22,054 nt of DNA from 01-FULL-43-15b sp964472675 (GCA_964472675.1 CAYYLO010000017.1:1-22054); one strand, 5' to 3'; counted from the stretch's first letter, positions 1-8,310 are shown. Notes: a model not told the origin generated them from the sequence alone. Numbers and translations are program-made.

Positions 1-398
1 TGTAAAACAGACTGGGAATTAGGTTGATATAACGCGCTAAATGGAACTTTCCATTTTAGGCCGATGATCTTTTTCTCGTCCACAACTATCGCTTCAAAGA
101 ACGCCTTATGGTACATGAGGCGGGTCGCGGCGTCTGATACTTTATAGAGCCTGTAAAGGTCTCCCAGCACATCAACAGTTTTATTAAGAGCTAATAAATT
201 GGCGTTATCATCTTGCTGTATTTCTTTTAATCTGATATTAGCTAAATCTAGGTCTCTTTGAATTTGCGATAGCTTGTTATAGCATAGGTCTTTGTCTATC
301 AAACCCTCAAGACGGTCATCTAACAATTTCTGCTGTTTTTCTTCAAGCCTTGCTATCTCCTCTCTTAGGGATCTTGTCAGCGGGCAATTTTCTAACCA
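1..398 (-). pseudogene. Serine recombinase, C-terminal remnant (5' truncated, runs off left edge)
   Basis: Reading the minus strand, a frame is open from 398 to the window edge (132 codons) with no plausible start. The protein has a charged coiled-coil stretch (LEEKQQKLLDDRLEGLIDKD), then a Leu-rich segment, then FFEAIVVDEKKIIGLKW. This is the coiled-coil plus end region typical of large serine recombinases, after the zinc-ribbon domain. The catalytic resolvase domain and the DNA-binding zinc ribbon are absent. An in-frame TAA lies at 399-401, and the upstream DNA is the start of a signal peptidase gene in another frame, so the recombinase part probably begins near 350-360. It may be a relic of an integrated element or a chimeric join close to a contig end. 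Family call is moderately firm; no activity is expected. Confidence 0.6.
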
Positions 399-516
399 TT
401 AGGTATGCATTATCCGGGTAAGTCGGCAACATTGCGTCCCCTCTCGCCTGAACAGGTTGAACAATAAACAGATATGTTAAAAAAATAGTTCTAAGACTGA
501 GAAAAAATGTTTCCAT
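343..516 (-). pseudogene. lepB: Truncated signal peptidase I (57 codons, catalytic Ser replaced by Ala)
   Basis: ATG at 516 opens a 57-codon frame: an N-terminal membrane segment (FFLSLRTIFLTYLFIV), then QPVQARGDAMLPTYPDN, then a PKRGD motif. This is the layout of the signal peptidase I N-terminus, where the consensus around the nucleophile is S-M-x-P-T. Here the residue before Met is Ala (codon GCA; TCA would be one base away), so the nucleophile is missing. After PKRGD the frame runs into serine recombinase DNA and stops at 343. The Lys base and the rest of the protease domain are absent. The gene starts 16 nt after yraN, and an rplS-yraN-lepB run is a reasonable operon. It is non-functional as a protease; a short membrane peptide could still be made. 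Confidence 0.6.
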
Positions 517-532
517 CGAATATATCTTACAC

Positions 533-880
533 TCACTGGCTCACATTTTTCAAAAGCCGGGTGGTGTTTCCAACATAATCTATTGCCACGACATCTACCC
601 GCATTAAATCCGGAGTTTGGGGATTTAAAAGTTTGAAATATTGACCGGTTCTGATTATTGAGTTAATTTTTTGAGGTGTAACTGACTCTTCAGGCAAGCC
701 ATATTTATAGGAAAATCTGGTTTTAACTTCAACAAATACTAAAAAGTTGTGATCAAGAGCAACAATATCTATCTCACCAGTTCTGTTTTGGAAATTCCGG
801 GCAATAATTTTATAACCCTGTTTTTTTAAAAAATTACATGCCACGTCCTCCCCACGATTTCCAACAACTCGCGTTGTCAT
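533..880 (-). CDS. yraN: YraN family (UPF0102) nuclease-like protein
   Basis: A 115-residue protein of normal length for the UPF0102/YraN family, which has a restriction-endonuclease-like fold. It shows the family pattern in order: GNRGEDVACNFLKKQGY near the N-terminus, ARNFQNRTGEIDIVA (Asp of the nuclease-like core) and VFVEVKTR (the E-x-K motif), ending with MRVDVVAID. The cellular role is not established; a link to DNA repair or Holliday junction processing has been suggested for the family. It lies 12 nt after rplS and 16 nt before the lepB remnant, in the same direction. A TATACT box overlapping the rplS stop codon, 6 nt before the ATG, could drive it separately. No Shine-Dalgarno site is visible. 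Confidence 0.9.
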   Translation of the reverse strand: MTTRVVGNRGEDVACNFLKKQGYKIIARNFQNRTGEIDIVALDHNFLVFVEVKTRFSYKYGLPEESVTPQKINSIIRTGQYFKLLNPQTPDLMRVDVVAIDYVGNTTRLLKNVSQ

Positions 881-886
881 AAATTA

Positions 887-892
887 AGTATA
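887..892 (-). promoter_or_regulatory. Possible -10 box (TATACT) for yraN
   Basis: On the minus strand TATACT lies just before and into the rplS stop codon, and 6 nt separate it from the yraN ATG at 880. The -35 region at 17 nt spacing (TCAAGA) is poor, so the call rests on the -10 and on similarity to the other close-set promoters in this window. Confidence 0.3.
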
Positions 893-1285
893 TTACTTTG
901 AAGAAGATTTCTTGAGGGAAGAAGCCTGAGCTGCCTTAAGACGTGCAAACCGCTTGGTAACTTCGGCTACCTCTCTTGAGGATTTTTGACGAAGGTAATA
1001 AAGTTTTGACCGCCTGACAATTCCACGACTTGCGATATCAACACGATCAATAAGTGGGGAATTTAGAGGAAAAATCCGCTCAACACCAATACCGCCTGAG
1101 GCAACGCGCCGGACTGTAAAAGACTTATTATCCCCATGCCCCCGTGAGGCAATCACAATTCCCTCAAAGGCCTGAAGACGAGTTCTTTCCCCACCCTTTG
1201 CCGTTTGCTCTTTAATGGTTTGCCAAACACGAACTGTGTCACCAATGTTGAAACTGGTGTTTTTATGAATTGTAGTTAATGCCAC
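893..1285 (-). CDS. rplS: 50S ribosomal protein L19 (bL19)
   Basis: A 130-residue bL19, which sits at the 30S-50S interface. Recognisable blocks are FNIGDTVRVW, RLQAFEGIVIA, FTVRRVASGGIGVERIFPLNSP and IVRRSKLYYLR. The usual length is about 115, so the Lys/Ser-rich C-terminus after the core is slightly extended. The start is GTG at 1285. No Shine-Dalgarno site is present; an extended -10 box ends 9 nt upstream, so the mRNA is probably leaderless. yraN follows after 12 nt. Confidence 0.97.
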   Translation of the reverse strand: MALTTIHKNTSFNIGDTVRVWQTIKEQTAKGGERTRLQAFEGIVIASRGHGDNKSFTVRRVASGGIGVERIFPLNSPLIDRVDIASRGIVRRSKLYYLRQKSSREVAEVTKRFARLKAAQASSLKKSSSK

Positions 1286-1294
1286 AACAAGGCT

Positions 1295-1303
1295 ATTTTA
1301 GCA
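1295..1303 (-). promoter_or_regulatory. Extended -10 promoter of rplS (TGCTAAAAT)
   Basis: The minus strand reads TGC-TAAAAT, with the hexamer at 1295-1300 and the TG extension at 1302-1303. Only 9 nt lie between the hexamer and the GTG start codon. A -35 hexamer at 17 nt spacing (TAGAAT) is weak, as is usual for TG-extended promoters. The implied transcript starts at or next to the start codon. Confidence 0.5.
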
Positions 1304-1320
1304 TATATAAATTCGAAATT

Positions 1321-4300
1321 CTAATTTTGAAGTATTCTTTTTATCTTCTCCTCCAAACTCTTATTCCAGGCAATACCATACGGGAGTTTAATTTTCTTCT
1401 CTCCATAACCATTCTCAATTAAAATTGTTAAATCTTGATCCCCCTTGTTCGTTTGTAAAATCTGGTTAATTTCCAAAAGTGCTGTGGGCTTTGTTCCCCG
1501 AGGGATGCGTAAAATATTTAATATGGGGAAGCTGGCTGATTTTACTAAAACGGGAGCCTCTCCAACTGTTGACACGTTGTTTACAATAATTGAGAGCGCA
1601 TCTTCTCTGTACTCAACTTTACCCTCTATTATTATTGGCAAACTCATTTCCCAATAAGCTCTGGTTTTTTCAAAAACGTTCGGGAAAACTACTAAATCTA
1701 TCTGACCCGTATCATCTTCAAATCTCACAAAACACATTTGTTTCCCGCTTTTTTTCGTTGTTACAACCCTGCATTCGGCAATTACACCGCCAATATGGAT
1801 AGTTTGTCCCACATGCTCGTCAACATTAATCAAAGCTAATTTGTGTGTAACCCGATCGCCAATTTCGCCTAATGTTTTGTTCAAAGGGTGTTCTGTAAGG
1901 TACAGCCCCAGCAATTGCTTTTCTAAAGCCAGCTTTTCGTTTTCTGAAAACTCGTCGACTTGAGGAAGAACATCCTTTGCGTACTCATCAACTTTAATTT
2001 CTTCGTCATCGTCAAATAAACCTGCTTGCGAAGTTTTGCCTCCTGCCCTTGAAGCTTTCTCGCGGATTTCATCAATCGCTGCCAAAAGCGCTGCACGGGA
2101 GCCAAAAGCATCAAACGCACCAGCCTTAATCAAACTTTCCAGAACTTTTTTATTTACCCGTCGGGCATCAACCTTTTGACAAAAATCAGACATTGAGTAA
2201 AATCTCTTAAAATTCTCACGGGATTCCAAAATTGCGCTAACTGCCGCGTCCCCTACATTTTTAACAGCTGACAACCCGAATCTTATAGCACGCCCATCTA
2301 AAGACTGCGCATCTTGAACTATTGTAAAATCAACATCACTTTGGTTTATATCAGGAGGCAAAACCTTAATTCCCATTCTTTTACATTCAGAAACGGCCTC
2401 GGCCACTTTTTCTGTAAACTGACTGTCTGCTGTAAGAAGCGCAGTCATATATTCAACAGGATAATTAGCCTTCATATAAGATGTCTGATAAGCAACCATT
2501 CCGTAAGATGCTGCATGAGCCTTGTTAAAACCATACGACTGGAAAGGTTCAAAAAGTTTCCACAAGTGTTCAGCAAACTCTTGAGTCTGGCCATGCGCCA
2601 CAATACCTGTTGTGAACTTCTCTTTCTGGGCTGCCATTTCAGCAGGAATTTTTTTACCTACTGCTTTTCTGAATTTGTCAGCCTCTTCCCAGGTATATCC
2701 AGCCAAATCCAATGCGCAAAAAAGAAGATCATCCTGGTAAACAATTAAGCCGTAGGAGGCGCTTAAAAACTTTTCCATACGGGGATCGTCATATTTAATA
2801 AGCTCAGGGTGTCTTTTCCTCTCGATGTATTCAGGGATTGTTTGCATTGGTCCAGGACGATACAGCGCAACCATTGCCATTATGTCTTCAATCCGCTCGG
2901 GTTTTAATTCTTTAAGCCACTTGGTCATACCCGAACCGCCAAGCTGAAAAGTGCCCATTGCCTCTCCCCGCCCAAGCATTTCAAAAGTTTTTTTGTCGTC
3001 CAGTGGGATATTCCTGACATCAACACGGAATTTGCGTTCTTTTTCAACCAACTCGACAGCAGCTCCTAAAATTGACAAGTTGCGAATTCCAAGCACGTCG
3101 AATTTGATCAATCCCACTTCTTCTGCAGCATGCATTTCGTACTGTGTGATTGTTTTTTGTCCGGAAGGATCAAGTTGAATTGGAGTAAAGTCAGACATTT
3201 CGGTAGGGGAAATAACCACTCCGGCAGCGTGAACTGACAGATGCCTGGCGCTACCTTCAAGTTGCTTTGATAAATCTAAAATCCTTTTTGAGTCAGGATC
3301 ATTATCATAAAGCTCTTTTAAAGGTGGAGATACCTCTAGAGCCTTGGGGATATTTATGGGGAAGCCCTGCTTTGGTGGTGGGATAACTTTAGCAATCCGG
3401 TCTCCTGATGCGTAAGGATAACCCAAAACACGCGCAACATCCCGAACAGCAGCGCGGGCCAGCATTCGTCCAAATGTACAAATTTGGGCTACTTTTTCCT
3501 GGCCATATTTTTGGGCAATATGGGTAATGAGTTGATCGCGCTTATCGTCTGCAATATCCAGATCAATATCAGGCGGAGATGGCCTATATGGGTTTAAGAA
3601 ACGTTCAAAGGGAAGGTAGTACTTCAGAGGGTTGACAGTGGTTATTCCCATAACGTATGAGGTGAGCGACCCTGCAGCAGATCCCCGCGTATTTATGATA
3701 ATCCCCTGTTCGTTACACCATTGAGCCAGGTCCGCCATAATTAAAAAGTAGGCTGAATACCCTTTGGTTTTGATAATATCCAGCTCATATTCTAAACGCT
3801 TTTTTTCTTCTTCGCCTGCGCCTTCGATTACTTTCGGCAGTCTTTCAAGGCACTGCTTTCCTAGCTCTTCGTCCTCAGTTGTGCCTTCCGGAAGCAGGGT
3901 TTTTGGGAAAAACCACTTACCGTATGTTGAGATTTCTAAATGGCATTTCTCGGCTAAGGTTACTGTGTTGTCACAAGCCTCGGGAAGATCAGCAAACAAT
4001 GCCCTCATCTCCTCAGAAGGCCGGACATACATAGTCGGCGCATCAATGTAACGAATCCTTTTTGTATCAGAAACCATTTTTCCAGTTGCCACACAAAGTA
4101 AAACGTCCTGGGCCGTTGCGTCATCTCTCCCTATATAATGGGAGTCGTTTGTGGCAACAATTGGAATTGCCAATTCACGGGACAACTTCAAGATTCCCTC
4201 CTCCACAATTTTTTCGTTTTTCGTCATCCGTGTTAAATCCGCCTTTATTTCCTGATTGCCCGCAAGCCCTAAAAATTTTTCGTATTCATGCCTTTGGAGT

Positions 4301-4827
4301 TCCAAGTAAAAATCTTCGCCAAATAAATCCAAATACCAATTTGCAACTTCTTTTGCTTTTTGGTAATTATCTGCCAATAGAAGTTGAGGGATTTCTCCAA
4401 GCATGCAAGCTGATGTACAAATGATTCCGCGGGTTAACTTTTTGAAATGCTCTTTGTCTATTTTTGGACGGTAGTAATAGCCTTCACAATAAGCGATCGA
4501 GGTAATCTTCATCAAGTTCCGGTAGCCCTCTTCGTTTTTAGCCAAAAGTATTGCGTGGTAAGTTTCAATATGTTTGTCTTTTCCCTTTAACTTGTGGTCT
4601 TGATTAGTAATGTATGTCTCGACACCAACGATAGTATTTATTTGCTCGGCAAGACCGGCTTTATAAAATTCAACGGCGCCATACATTGCCCCGTGATCCG
4701 TTAAAGCTATAGCTGGCATCCCCAATTCTTTTGCTTTTTTTACTAGATTTTTTGGAGTGCCAAAACCGTCTAAGAGGGAGTATTCTGAGTGAACGTGAAG
4801 ATGACAAAAACTAGCAGTATCCATCAT
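1321..4827 (-). CDS. dnaE: DNA polymerase III alpha subunit
   Basis: A 1168-residue DnaE-type replicative polymerase. The N-terminal PHP domain begins with H9-L-H11-V-H and has ALTDHGAMYG. The polymerase core carries PDIDLDIADDKRD, where D422 and D424 match the catalytic Asp pair, and the conserved HAAGVVISP. Tandem helix-hairpin-helix motifs (KNVGDAAVSAILES) follow. Q934-A-G-L-F938 is a probable beta-clamp binding motif, and an OB fold (IHIGGVIAECRVVTTKKSGK) comes before the C-terminus. The frame extends to ATG 4863, but those 12 codons read through a palindromic repeat and overlap the -10 box, so I start at the tandem ATGATG (4827, or 4824). The gene stands alone between rplS and the ASCH gene. 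Confidence 0.97.
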   Translation of the reverse strand: MMDTASFCHLHVHSEYSLLDGFGTPKNLVKKAKELGMPAIALTDHGAMYGAVEFYKAGLAEQINTIVGVETYITNQDHKLKGKDKHIETYHAILLAKNEEGYRNLMKITSIAYCEGYYYRPKIDKEHFKKLTRGIICTSACMLGEIPQLLLADNYQKAKEVANWYLDLFGEDFYLELQRHEYEKFLGLAGNQEIKADLTRMTKNEKIVEEGILKLSRELAIPIVATNDSHYIGRDDATAQDVLLCVATGKMVSDTKRIRYIDAPTMYVRPSEEMRALFADLPEACDNTVTLAEKCHLEISTYGKWFFPKTLLPEGTTEDEELGKQCLERLPKVIEGAGEEEKKRLEYELDIIKTKGYSAYFLIMADLAQWCNEQGIIINTRGSAAGSLTSYVMGITTVNPLKYYLPFERFLNPYRPSPPDIDLDIADDKRDQLITHIAQKYGQEKVAQICTFGRMLARAAVRDVARVLGYPYASGDRIAKVIPPPKQGFPINIPKALEVSPPLKELYDNDPDSKRILDLSKQLEGSARHLSVHAAGVVISPTEMSDFTPIQLDPSGQKTITQYEMHAAEEVGLIKFDVLGIRNLSILGAAVELVEKERKFRVDVRNIPLDDKKTFEMLGRGEAMGTFQLGGSGMTKWLKELKPERIEDIMAMVALYRPGPMQTIPEYIERKRHPELIKYDDPRMEKFLSASYGLIVYQDDLLFCALDLAGYTWEEADKFRKAVGKKIPAEMAAQKEKFTTGIVAHGQTQEFAEHLWKLFEPFQSYGFNKAHAASYGMVAYQTSYMKANYPVEYMTALLTADSQFTEKVAEAVSECKRMGIKVLPPDINQSDVDFTIVQDAQSLDGRAIRFGLSAVKNVGDAAVSAILESRENFKRFYSMSDFCQKVDARRVNKKVLESLIKAGAFDAFGSRAALLAAIDEIREKASRAGGKTSQAGLFDDDEEIKVDEYAKDVLPQVDEFSENEKLALEKQLLGLYLTEHPLNKTLGEIGDRVTHKLALINVDEHVGQTIHIGGVIAECRVVTTKKSGKQMCFVRFEDDTGQIDLVVFPNVFEKTRAYWEMSLPIIIEGKVEYREDALSIIVNNVSTVGEAPVLVKSASFPILNILRIPRGTKPTALLEINQILQTNKGDQDLTILIENGYGEKKIKLPYGIAWNKSLEEKIKRILQN

Positions 4828-4833
4828 ACTTTC

Positions 4834-4855
4834 GTCATTCCGTGCGCGGGATGAC
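4834..4855. repeat. Palindromic repeat copy, dnaE leader
   Basis: GTCATTCC-gtgcgc-GGGATGAC forms an imperfect hairpin with GTCAT/ATGAC ends, like the other repeat copies in the window. It lies between the dnaE -10 box and start codon, so it would fold in the mRNA leader. Confidence 0.55.
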
Positions 4856-4862
4856 TGCGTCA

Positions 4863-4891
4863 ATTTTAGTCGTTTTCACGAATGTAATCAA
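4863..4891 (-). promoter_or_regulatory. dnaE promoter (TTGATT-17-TAAAAT)
   Basis: On the minus strand TTGATT (4886-4891) and TAAAAT (4863-4868) are separated by exactly 17 nt. It lies in the short gap between the ASCH gene and dnaE and places the transcript start near 4856. That excludes the upstream ATG at 4863 as the start. Confidence 0.6.
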
Positions 4892-4897
4892 GCAAAT

Positions 4898-5332
4898 TTA
4901 CGCAGTGAAAAGTGTGTCAACATTAGGCACAGATAACCACGCTGCCATTGCCCCAAACCCAGTTTTGTCTATGTCAAAAGGATCAACCTCTTTCACGCAG
5001 GCAAGGTATATTAAAATGCAATATTTTTTGTCTTTAAATTTCTGGAAATAGGTAGGAATTTCGACTGCTGGTATCCCACACAATTTCCCATACTTTCCAA
5101 GTATCTTGCTAACCTTTTCTGGGGTCAAATTTTCAAGCTGAAGAACTTTTTCAACTGACGCTTTTAATTTTACGAGTTCGCCGGAATTTTTGAAGTAGAC
5201 GGTGTCACCGGATTTTACTTGGTTCCACGGACAACGTTTAAAACTATACCACCTTGATTCAATTACCTTTTCGCCGGATAAAATCTTCTCTGTCAATCCC
5301 CAGCTTTTGCGCATGATCGCAACATGGTGCAT
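4898..5332 (-). CDS. ASCH domain protein
   Basis: A 144-residue single-domain protein. The N-terminal pattern (TEKILSGEKVIESRW, with Lys-x-x-E-x-R-W) followed by VKSGDTVYFKNSG and a later beta-rich part (AVEIPTYFQKF) is the ASCH fold, related to PUA. ASCH proteins bind RNA or act on modified nucleosides; the specific role here is unknown. The ATG follows the stop codon of the coiled-coil gene directly (TAAATG), so the two are translationally coupled and share the promoter at 5567-5594. The C-terminal ~20 residues (AAWLSVPNVDTLFTA) run up to the dnaE promoter. Confidence 0.75.
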   Translation of the reverse strand: MHHVAIMRKSWGLTEKILSGEKVIESRWYSFKRCPWNQVKSGDTVYFKNSGELVKLKASVEKVLQLENLTPEKVSKILGKYGKLCGIPAVEIPTYFQKFKDKKYCILIYLACVKEVDPFDIDKTGFGAMAAWLSVPNVDTLFTA

Positions 5333-5557
5333 TTAATTGTGAGCGGCAGTTTTCAGGAGTTCTAACTGCTCTTTGTGGCTTTCAAGTTGTTGCCCTTGTT
5401 CATCTAAACGGTCTTCGTGTCTGTCTAATTTCCTTTCAGATCTTTCCGTTATCTCTTTTAGCTCCTTGATATCATTATGCATGTCCTCAAGCACAGGCAA
5501 AACGACATCTTTAAATGCTTTAACAAAAAAAATGGTTAGTTTTTCTTCATCTTTCAT
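5333..5557 (-). CDS. Small coiled-coil protein, unknown function
   Basis: A 74-residue protein. Residues 8-25 are mildly hydrophobic (FFVKAFKDVVLPVLEDM), and the rest is a strongly charged heptad-rich helix (IKELKEITERSERKLDRHED and on to EQLELLKTA), so it should form a coiled coil. No enzymatic motif is visible. Its stop codon abuts the ATG of the ASCH gene. A promoter at 5567-5594, inside the 3' end of gatB, puts the -10 box 9 nt before the ATG, and no Shine-Dalgarno site is seen. The tight coupling suggests it works with the ASCH protein, but this is inference. Confidence 0.7.
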   Translation of the reverse strand: MKDEEKLTIFFVKAFKDVVLPVLEDMHNDIKELKEITERSERKLDRHEDRLDEQGQQLESHKEQLELLKTAAHN

Positions 5558-5566
5558 GACAAATTC

Positions 5567-5594
5567 ACTATACCACGCTAATATGAGAAATCAA
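5567..5594 (-). promoter_or_regulatory. Promoter of the coiled-coil/ASCH operon (TTGATT-16-TATAGT)
   Basis: Minus strand: TTGATT at 5589-5594, 16 nt, TATAGT at 5567-5572, then 9 nt to the ATG at 5557. It overlaps the last codons of gatB, so the pair is transcribed independently of gatCAB. The implied mRNA is leaderless or nearly so. Confidence 0.6.
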
Positions 5595-6932
5595 TAATTC
5601 TCTTGCTTGGCTAGGGTCTGCTTGGCCGCGGGTTTTGATCATCACTTGGCCTACTAAAAACTGCAAGGAATTTTCTTTTCCCTTTTTATAATCTGCCACA
5701 GCTTGTGGATTATCGGTAATCGCCTGGACGATAACTTTTTCTAATTCTTCATCCGGCAAAACTCCCTTTTCCTGCTCCCCAACAAGCATCTCCACAAATT
5801 TAACAGGAAGAATTTCACCTCTATTAAACTTTTTATTTATTAATGTATTGGCTACCCTGGCCGGTTGAAGTGCATGTTCTTTGCCCACACGAACTGCCTC
5901 CTCAAAGTAGTCAGCAAATTCCCGTGTATCCGTTAACATGATAGCCTGTGCTTCACTCATACCGTAACTTGCCACAAACCTTTTCTGTTTATCTACCGGC
6001 AACTCTGGCATTTCTTCTTTAGTTTTTTTAACACTATCACTATCCACTATCACTTTTGTTAGATCAGGATCCGCAAAATACCGGTAGTCGTTGGCTTCTT
6101 CTTTCACTCGCTGAGTATATGTTTGTTTTTTGTTCTCATCCCAACCGCGGGTTTCCTGAACTAAACGCTCCCCCTTTTCTAGTGCTGCAATTTGCCTTTT
6201 AATCTCATACTCCACTGCCGCAACCATAAAGCGGAAACTGTTTATGTTTTTTAGCTCGACACGGTAGGGTGGCAACTTGTCATTCTGGGGAGCGCCAGCG
6301 ACGCCAGAATCGATTTTGCGCACACTGACATTTGCTTCCAAGCGCATATCGCCCTTTTCCATATCGGCGTTGGAAACACCAAGATACCGGCAAATTTGCT
6401 GTATTTTCTTTGCGTAATCTCTTATCTCTTCCGTATCTCTAAAGTCCGGTTCGGTAACTATTTCTACCAATGGGACTCCTGATCTGTTGAAGTCTATTAA
6501 AGTTTTTTCATTGGTCATTCCAAGTTGGTGTATCAATTTGGCAGTATCTTCTTCCTGGTGCACTCTGTTTATCCTCATTTCCTTTACTTCCCCTATCTTA
6601 TTCCTCACTTTTACTATTCCACTTTTACACAACGGCCATCTGTATTGCGAAATCTGATAGCCTTTGGGAAGATCGGGATAAAAGTAATTTTTTCTTTCAA
6701 ACCGCGACTCCTCCGATATTGTGCACCCGAGCGCAAGACCGATTTTCGCACAATATTCCAAAGCCACTTTGTTGGCAACCGGAAGCGCTCCAGGCAAACC
6801 CAAGCAAACGGGGCATGTGTGAGTATTTGGTTCTTTGCCAAAGTAATCGGCAGAACAGGAACAGAACATCTTCGACCTCGTCGAAAGCTCAACGTGCACC
6901 TCAAGACCAATGATAGGCTCGTAATTGTTCAT
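5568..6932 (-). CDS. gatB: Asp-tRNA(Asn)/Glu-tRNA(Gln) amidotransferase subunit B
   Basis: A 454-residue GatB, the subunit that binds mischarged tRNA and activates the acyl group. Seen in order: IIGLEVHVELSTRSKMFC, a Cys motif with THTCPVCLGLPGALP, ERKNYFYPDLPKGYQISQY, and the kinase-like core to VELKNINSFRF. The helical and YqeY-like tail ends with LQFLVGQVMIKTRGQADP. The ATG at 6932 is preferred over the ATG at 6998, which would overlap gatA; it sits 16 nt after the gatA stop. Residues 208-218 (DSGVAGAPQND), next to the conserved VSVR...VELKN strand, are encoded by a palindromic repeat inserted in frame. The gene ends the gatCAB operon. Confidence 0.96.
   Translation of the reverse strand: MNNYEPIIGLEVHVELSTRSKMFCSCSADYFGKEPNTHTCPVCLGLPGALPVANKVALEYCAKIGLALGCTISEESRFERKNYFYPDLPKGYQISQYRWPLCKSGIVKVRNKIGEVKEMRINRVHQEEDTAKLIHQLGMTNEKTLIDFNRSGVPLVEIVTEPDFRDTEEIRDYAKKIQQICRYLGVSNADMEKGDMRLEANVSVRKIDSGVAGAPQNDKLPPYRVELKNINSFRFMVAAVEYEIKRQIAALEKGERLVQETRGWDENKKQTYTQRVKEEANDYRYFADPDLTKVIVDSDSVKKTKEEMPELPVDKQKRFVASYGMSEAQAIMLTDTREFADYFEEAVRVGKEHALQPARVANTLINKKFNRGEILPVKFVEMLVGEQEKGVLPDEELEKVIVQAITDNPQAVADYKKGKENSLQFLVGQVMIKTRGQADPSQARELLISHISVV
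6279..6310. repeat. Palindromic repeat copy inserted in frame within gatB
   Basis: The sequence GTCATTCTGGGGA...CCAGAAT has ATTCTGG/CCAGAAT arms at 6282-6288 and 6304-6310. Its first 13 bases match the copy at 19370. On the coding strand it adds 11 codons without a stop or frame change. Confidence 0.75.
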
Positions 6933-6948
6933 ATGCTGAAATTTTAAA

Positions 6949-8301
6949 TTAAAAATTGCATTTCGGTTTTTGCTTATTCCACTCAGCGCTTTGTTCAAAG
7001 TTGTACGCTACTTGCAACAATTTCTCTTCGCTCCACTTCGGTCCTAAAAGCTGCAACCCTACCGGAAGTCCATCAGAAAAACCTGCCGGAACCGAAATTC
7101 CCGGAATACCGGCAAGATTTGCAGGAACTGTGTAAATGTCGGATAAGTACATAGCCAGGGGGTCGTTAACCTTTGCTCCAATATTCCAGGCAACTGTCGG
7201 GGAAACAGGGCCCGCGATAATATCACATTTTTTGAATGCCTTTTCAAAATCTTTGATAATCAGAGTTCTTACTTTGGCCGCCTGAGCAAAGTAGTCATCA
7301 TAGTAACCTACAGACAAAGAAAACGTTCCCAGCATTATCCGGCGTTTAACCTCCGCTCCAAATAAATCTCGATTTCCCCCAAACCGTATTCCATCAAACC
7401 TGGCCAAATTGGAAGAAGCTTCTGATGTGGCAATTATGTAGTAGGCAGCAATTGCGGACGTTGAATGCGGCAAATCAACATCAATTAATTCTGCTCCTAA
7501 AGATTCGAGCTTGGATAAAGCACTTTTTATAGTCTCCTTTACACCTTCCTCTAGCCCTTCCCCTAAATACTCTTTGGGCACACCAACCTTTAAACCTTTT
7601 ATCCCATCTTTTATTTTTTCCCTGTTGAAGGTGAATGATTTACTGCAATTTGAATCTTTTCCGTCCGGCCCGGAAATCCATTCCAAAACTTGTCCTGCGT
7701 CTTCAACTGATTTTGCAATGGGTCCTACACAGTCCAACGAACTTGCGTATGCAATCAAACCATACCGGGAAACCAAGCCATAAGTTGGTTTTAAACCTAC
7801 TACTCCACAAAACGACGCAGGCTGTCTAATTGAGCCTCCGGTATCGCTCCCCAAAGCAAAAACACACATATCGCCTGAGACCGCCGCAGCCGATCCCGAA
7901 GAAGAACCGCCGGGGACTTTACCGGTATCCCAGGGGTTGTGTGTTGTGCCATACGCAGAATTTTCGCCTGAAGAGCCCATCGCAAACTCATCGCAATTTG
8001 TTTTTCCAAGAACCGAAACATTGTGCGACTCTAATTTGTCGATCACAGTCGCAGAATATGGCGGCAAGAAATTTTCTAAAATTTTGGAGCCTGCAGTTGT
8101 TTTGACATCTTTTGTAACTAAAACGTCTTTTATCGCGGCAGGAATCCCTTTGTATGGCTCCAAAACTGTCACATATGCGTTCAGGCCGGCATTCAATACC
8201 TGAGCCCGTTTTACGCAAGCGCTATTCAGTTCTTCTTCGGAGAATTCTTTCTCTTCCAGAGCTTTTATCGTTTCTGTTAATGTTAATTCAGTGATTTCCA
8301 T
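6949..8301 (-). CDS. gatA: Asp-tRNA(Asn)/Glu-tRNA(Gln) amidotransferase subunit A
   Basis: A 450-residue amidase-signature enzyme that releases ammonia from glutamine for GatB. The Ser-cis-Ser-Lys triad is visible: K58 in AAIKDV, S133 in PGGSSSGSAAA and S157 in GSDTGGSIRQPA. SYGL-type substrate-site blocks (PTYGLVSRYGLIAYASSLD) follow. The frame opens upstream at ATG 8337, but residues 1-12 of that reading (MGSRLRGNDKQI) are pure palindromic repeat, so the start is placed at ATG 8301. gatC ends 10 nt upstream and gatB begins 16 nt downstream. Confidence 0.96.
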   Translation of the reverse strand: MEITELTLTETIKALEEKEFSEEELNSACVKRAQVLNAGLNAYVTVLEPYKGIPAAIKDVLVTKDVKTTAGSKILENFLPPYSATVIDKLESHNVSVLGKTNCDEFAMGSSGENSAYGTTHNPWDTGKVPGGSSSGSAAAVSGDMCVFALGSDTGGSIRQPASFCGVVGLKPTYGLVSRYGLIAYASSLDCVGPIAKSVEDAGQVLEWISGPDGKDSNCSKSFTFNREKIKDGIKGLKVGVPKEYLGEGLEEGVKETIKSALSKLESLGAELIDVDLPHSTSAIAAYYIIATSEASSNLARFDGIRFGGNRDLFGAEVKRRIMLGTFSLSVGYYDDYFAQAAKVRTLIIKDFEKAFKKCDIIAGPVSPTVAWNIGAKVNDPLAMYLSDIYTVPANLAGIPGISVPAGFSDGLPVGLQLLGPKWSEEKLLQVAYNFEQSAEWNKQKPKCNF

Positions 8302-8310
8302 AATTTGTTT

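Noticed and set aside
4828..4863. Longer dnaE start at ATG 4863
   Set aside because: The extra codons read through a palindromic repeat and overlap the -10 box, and the PHP domain begins at the later ATG pair.
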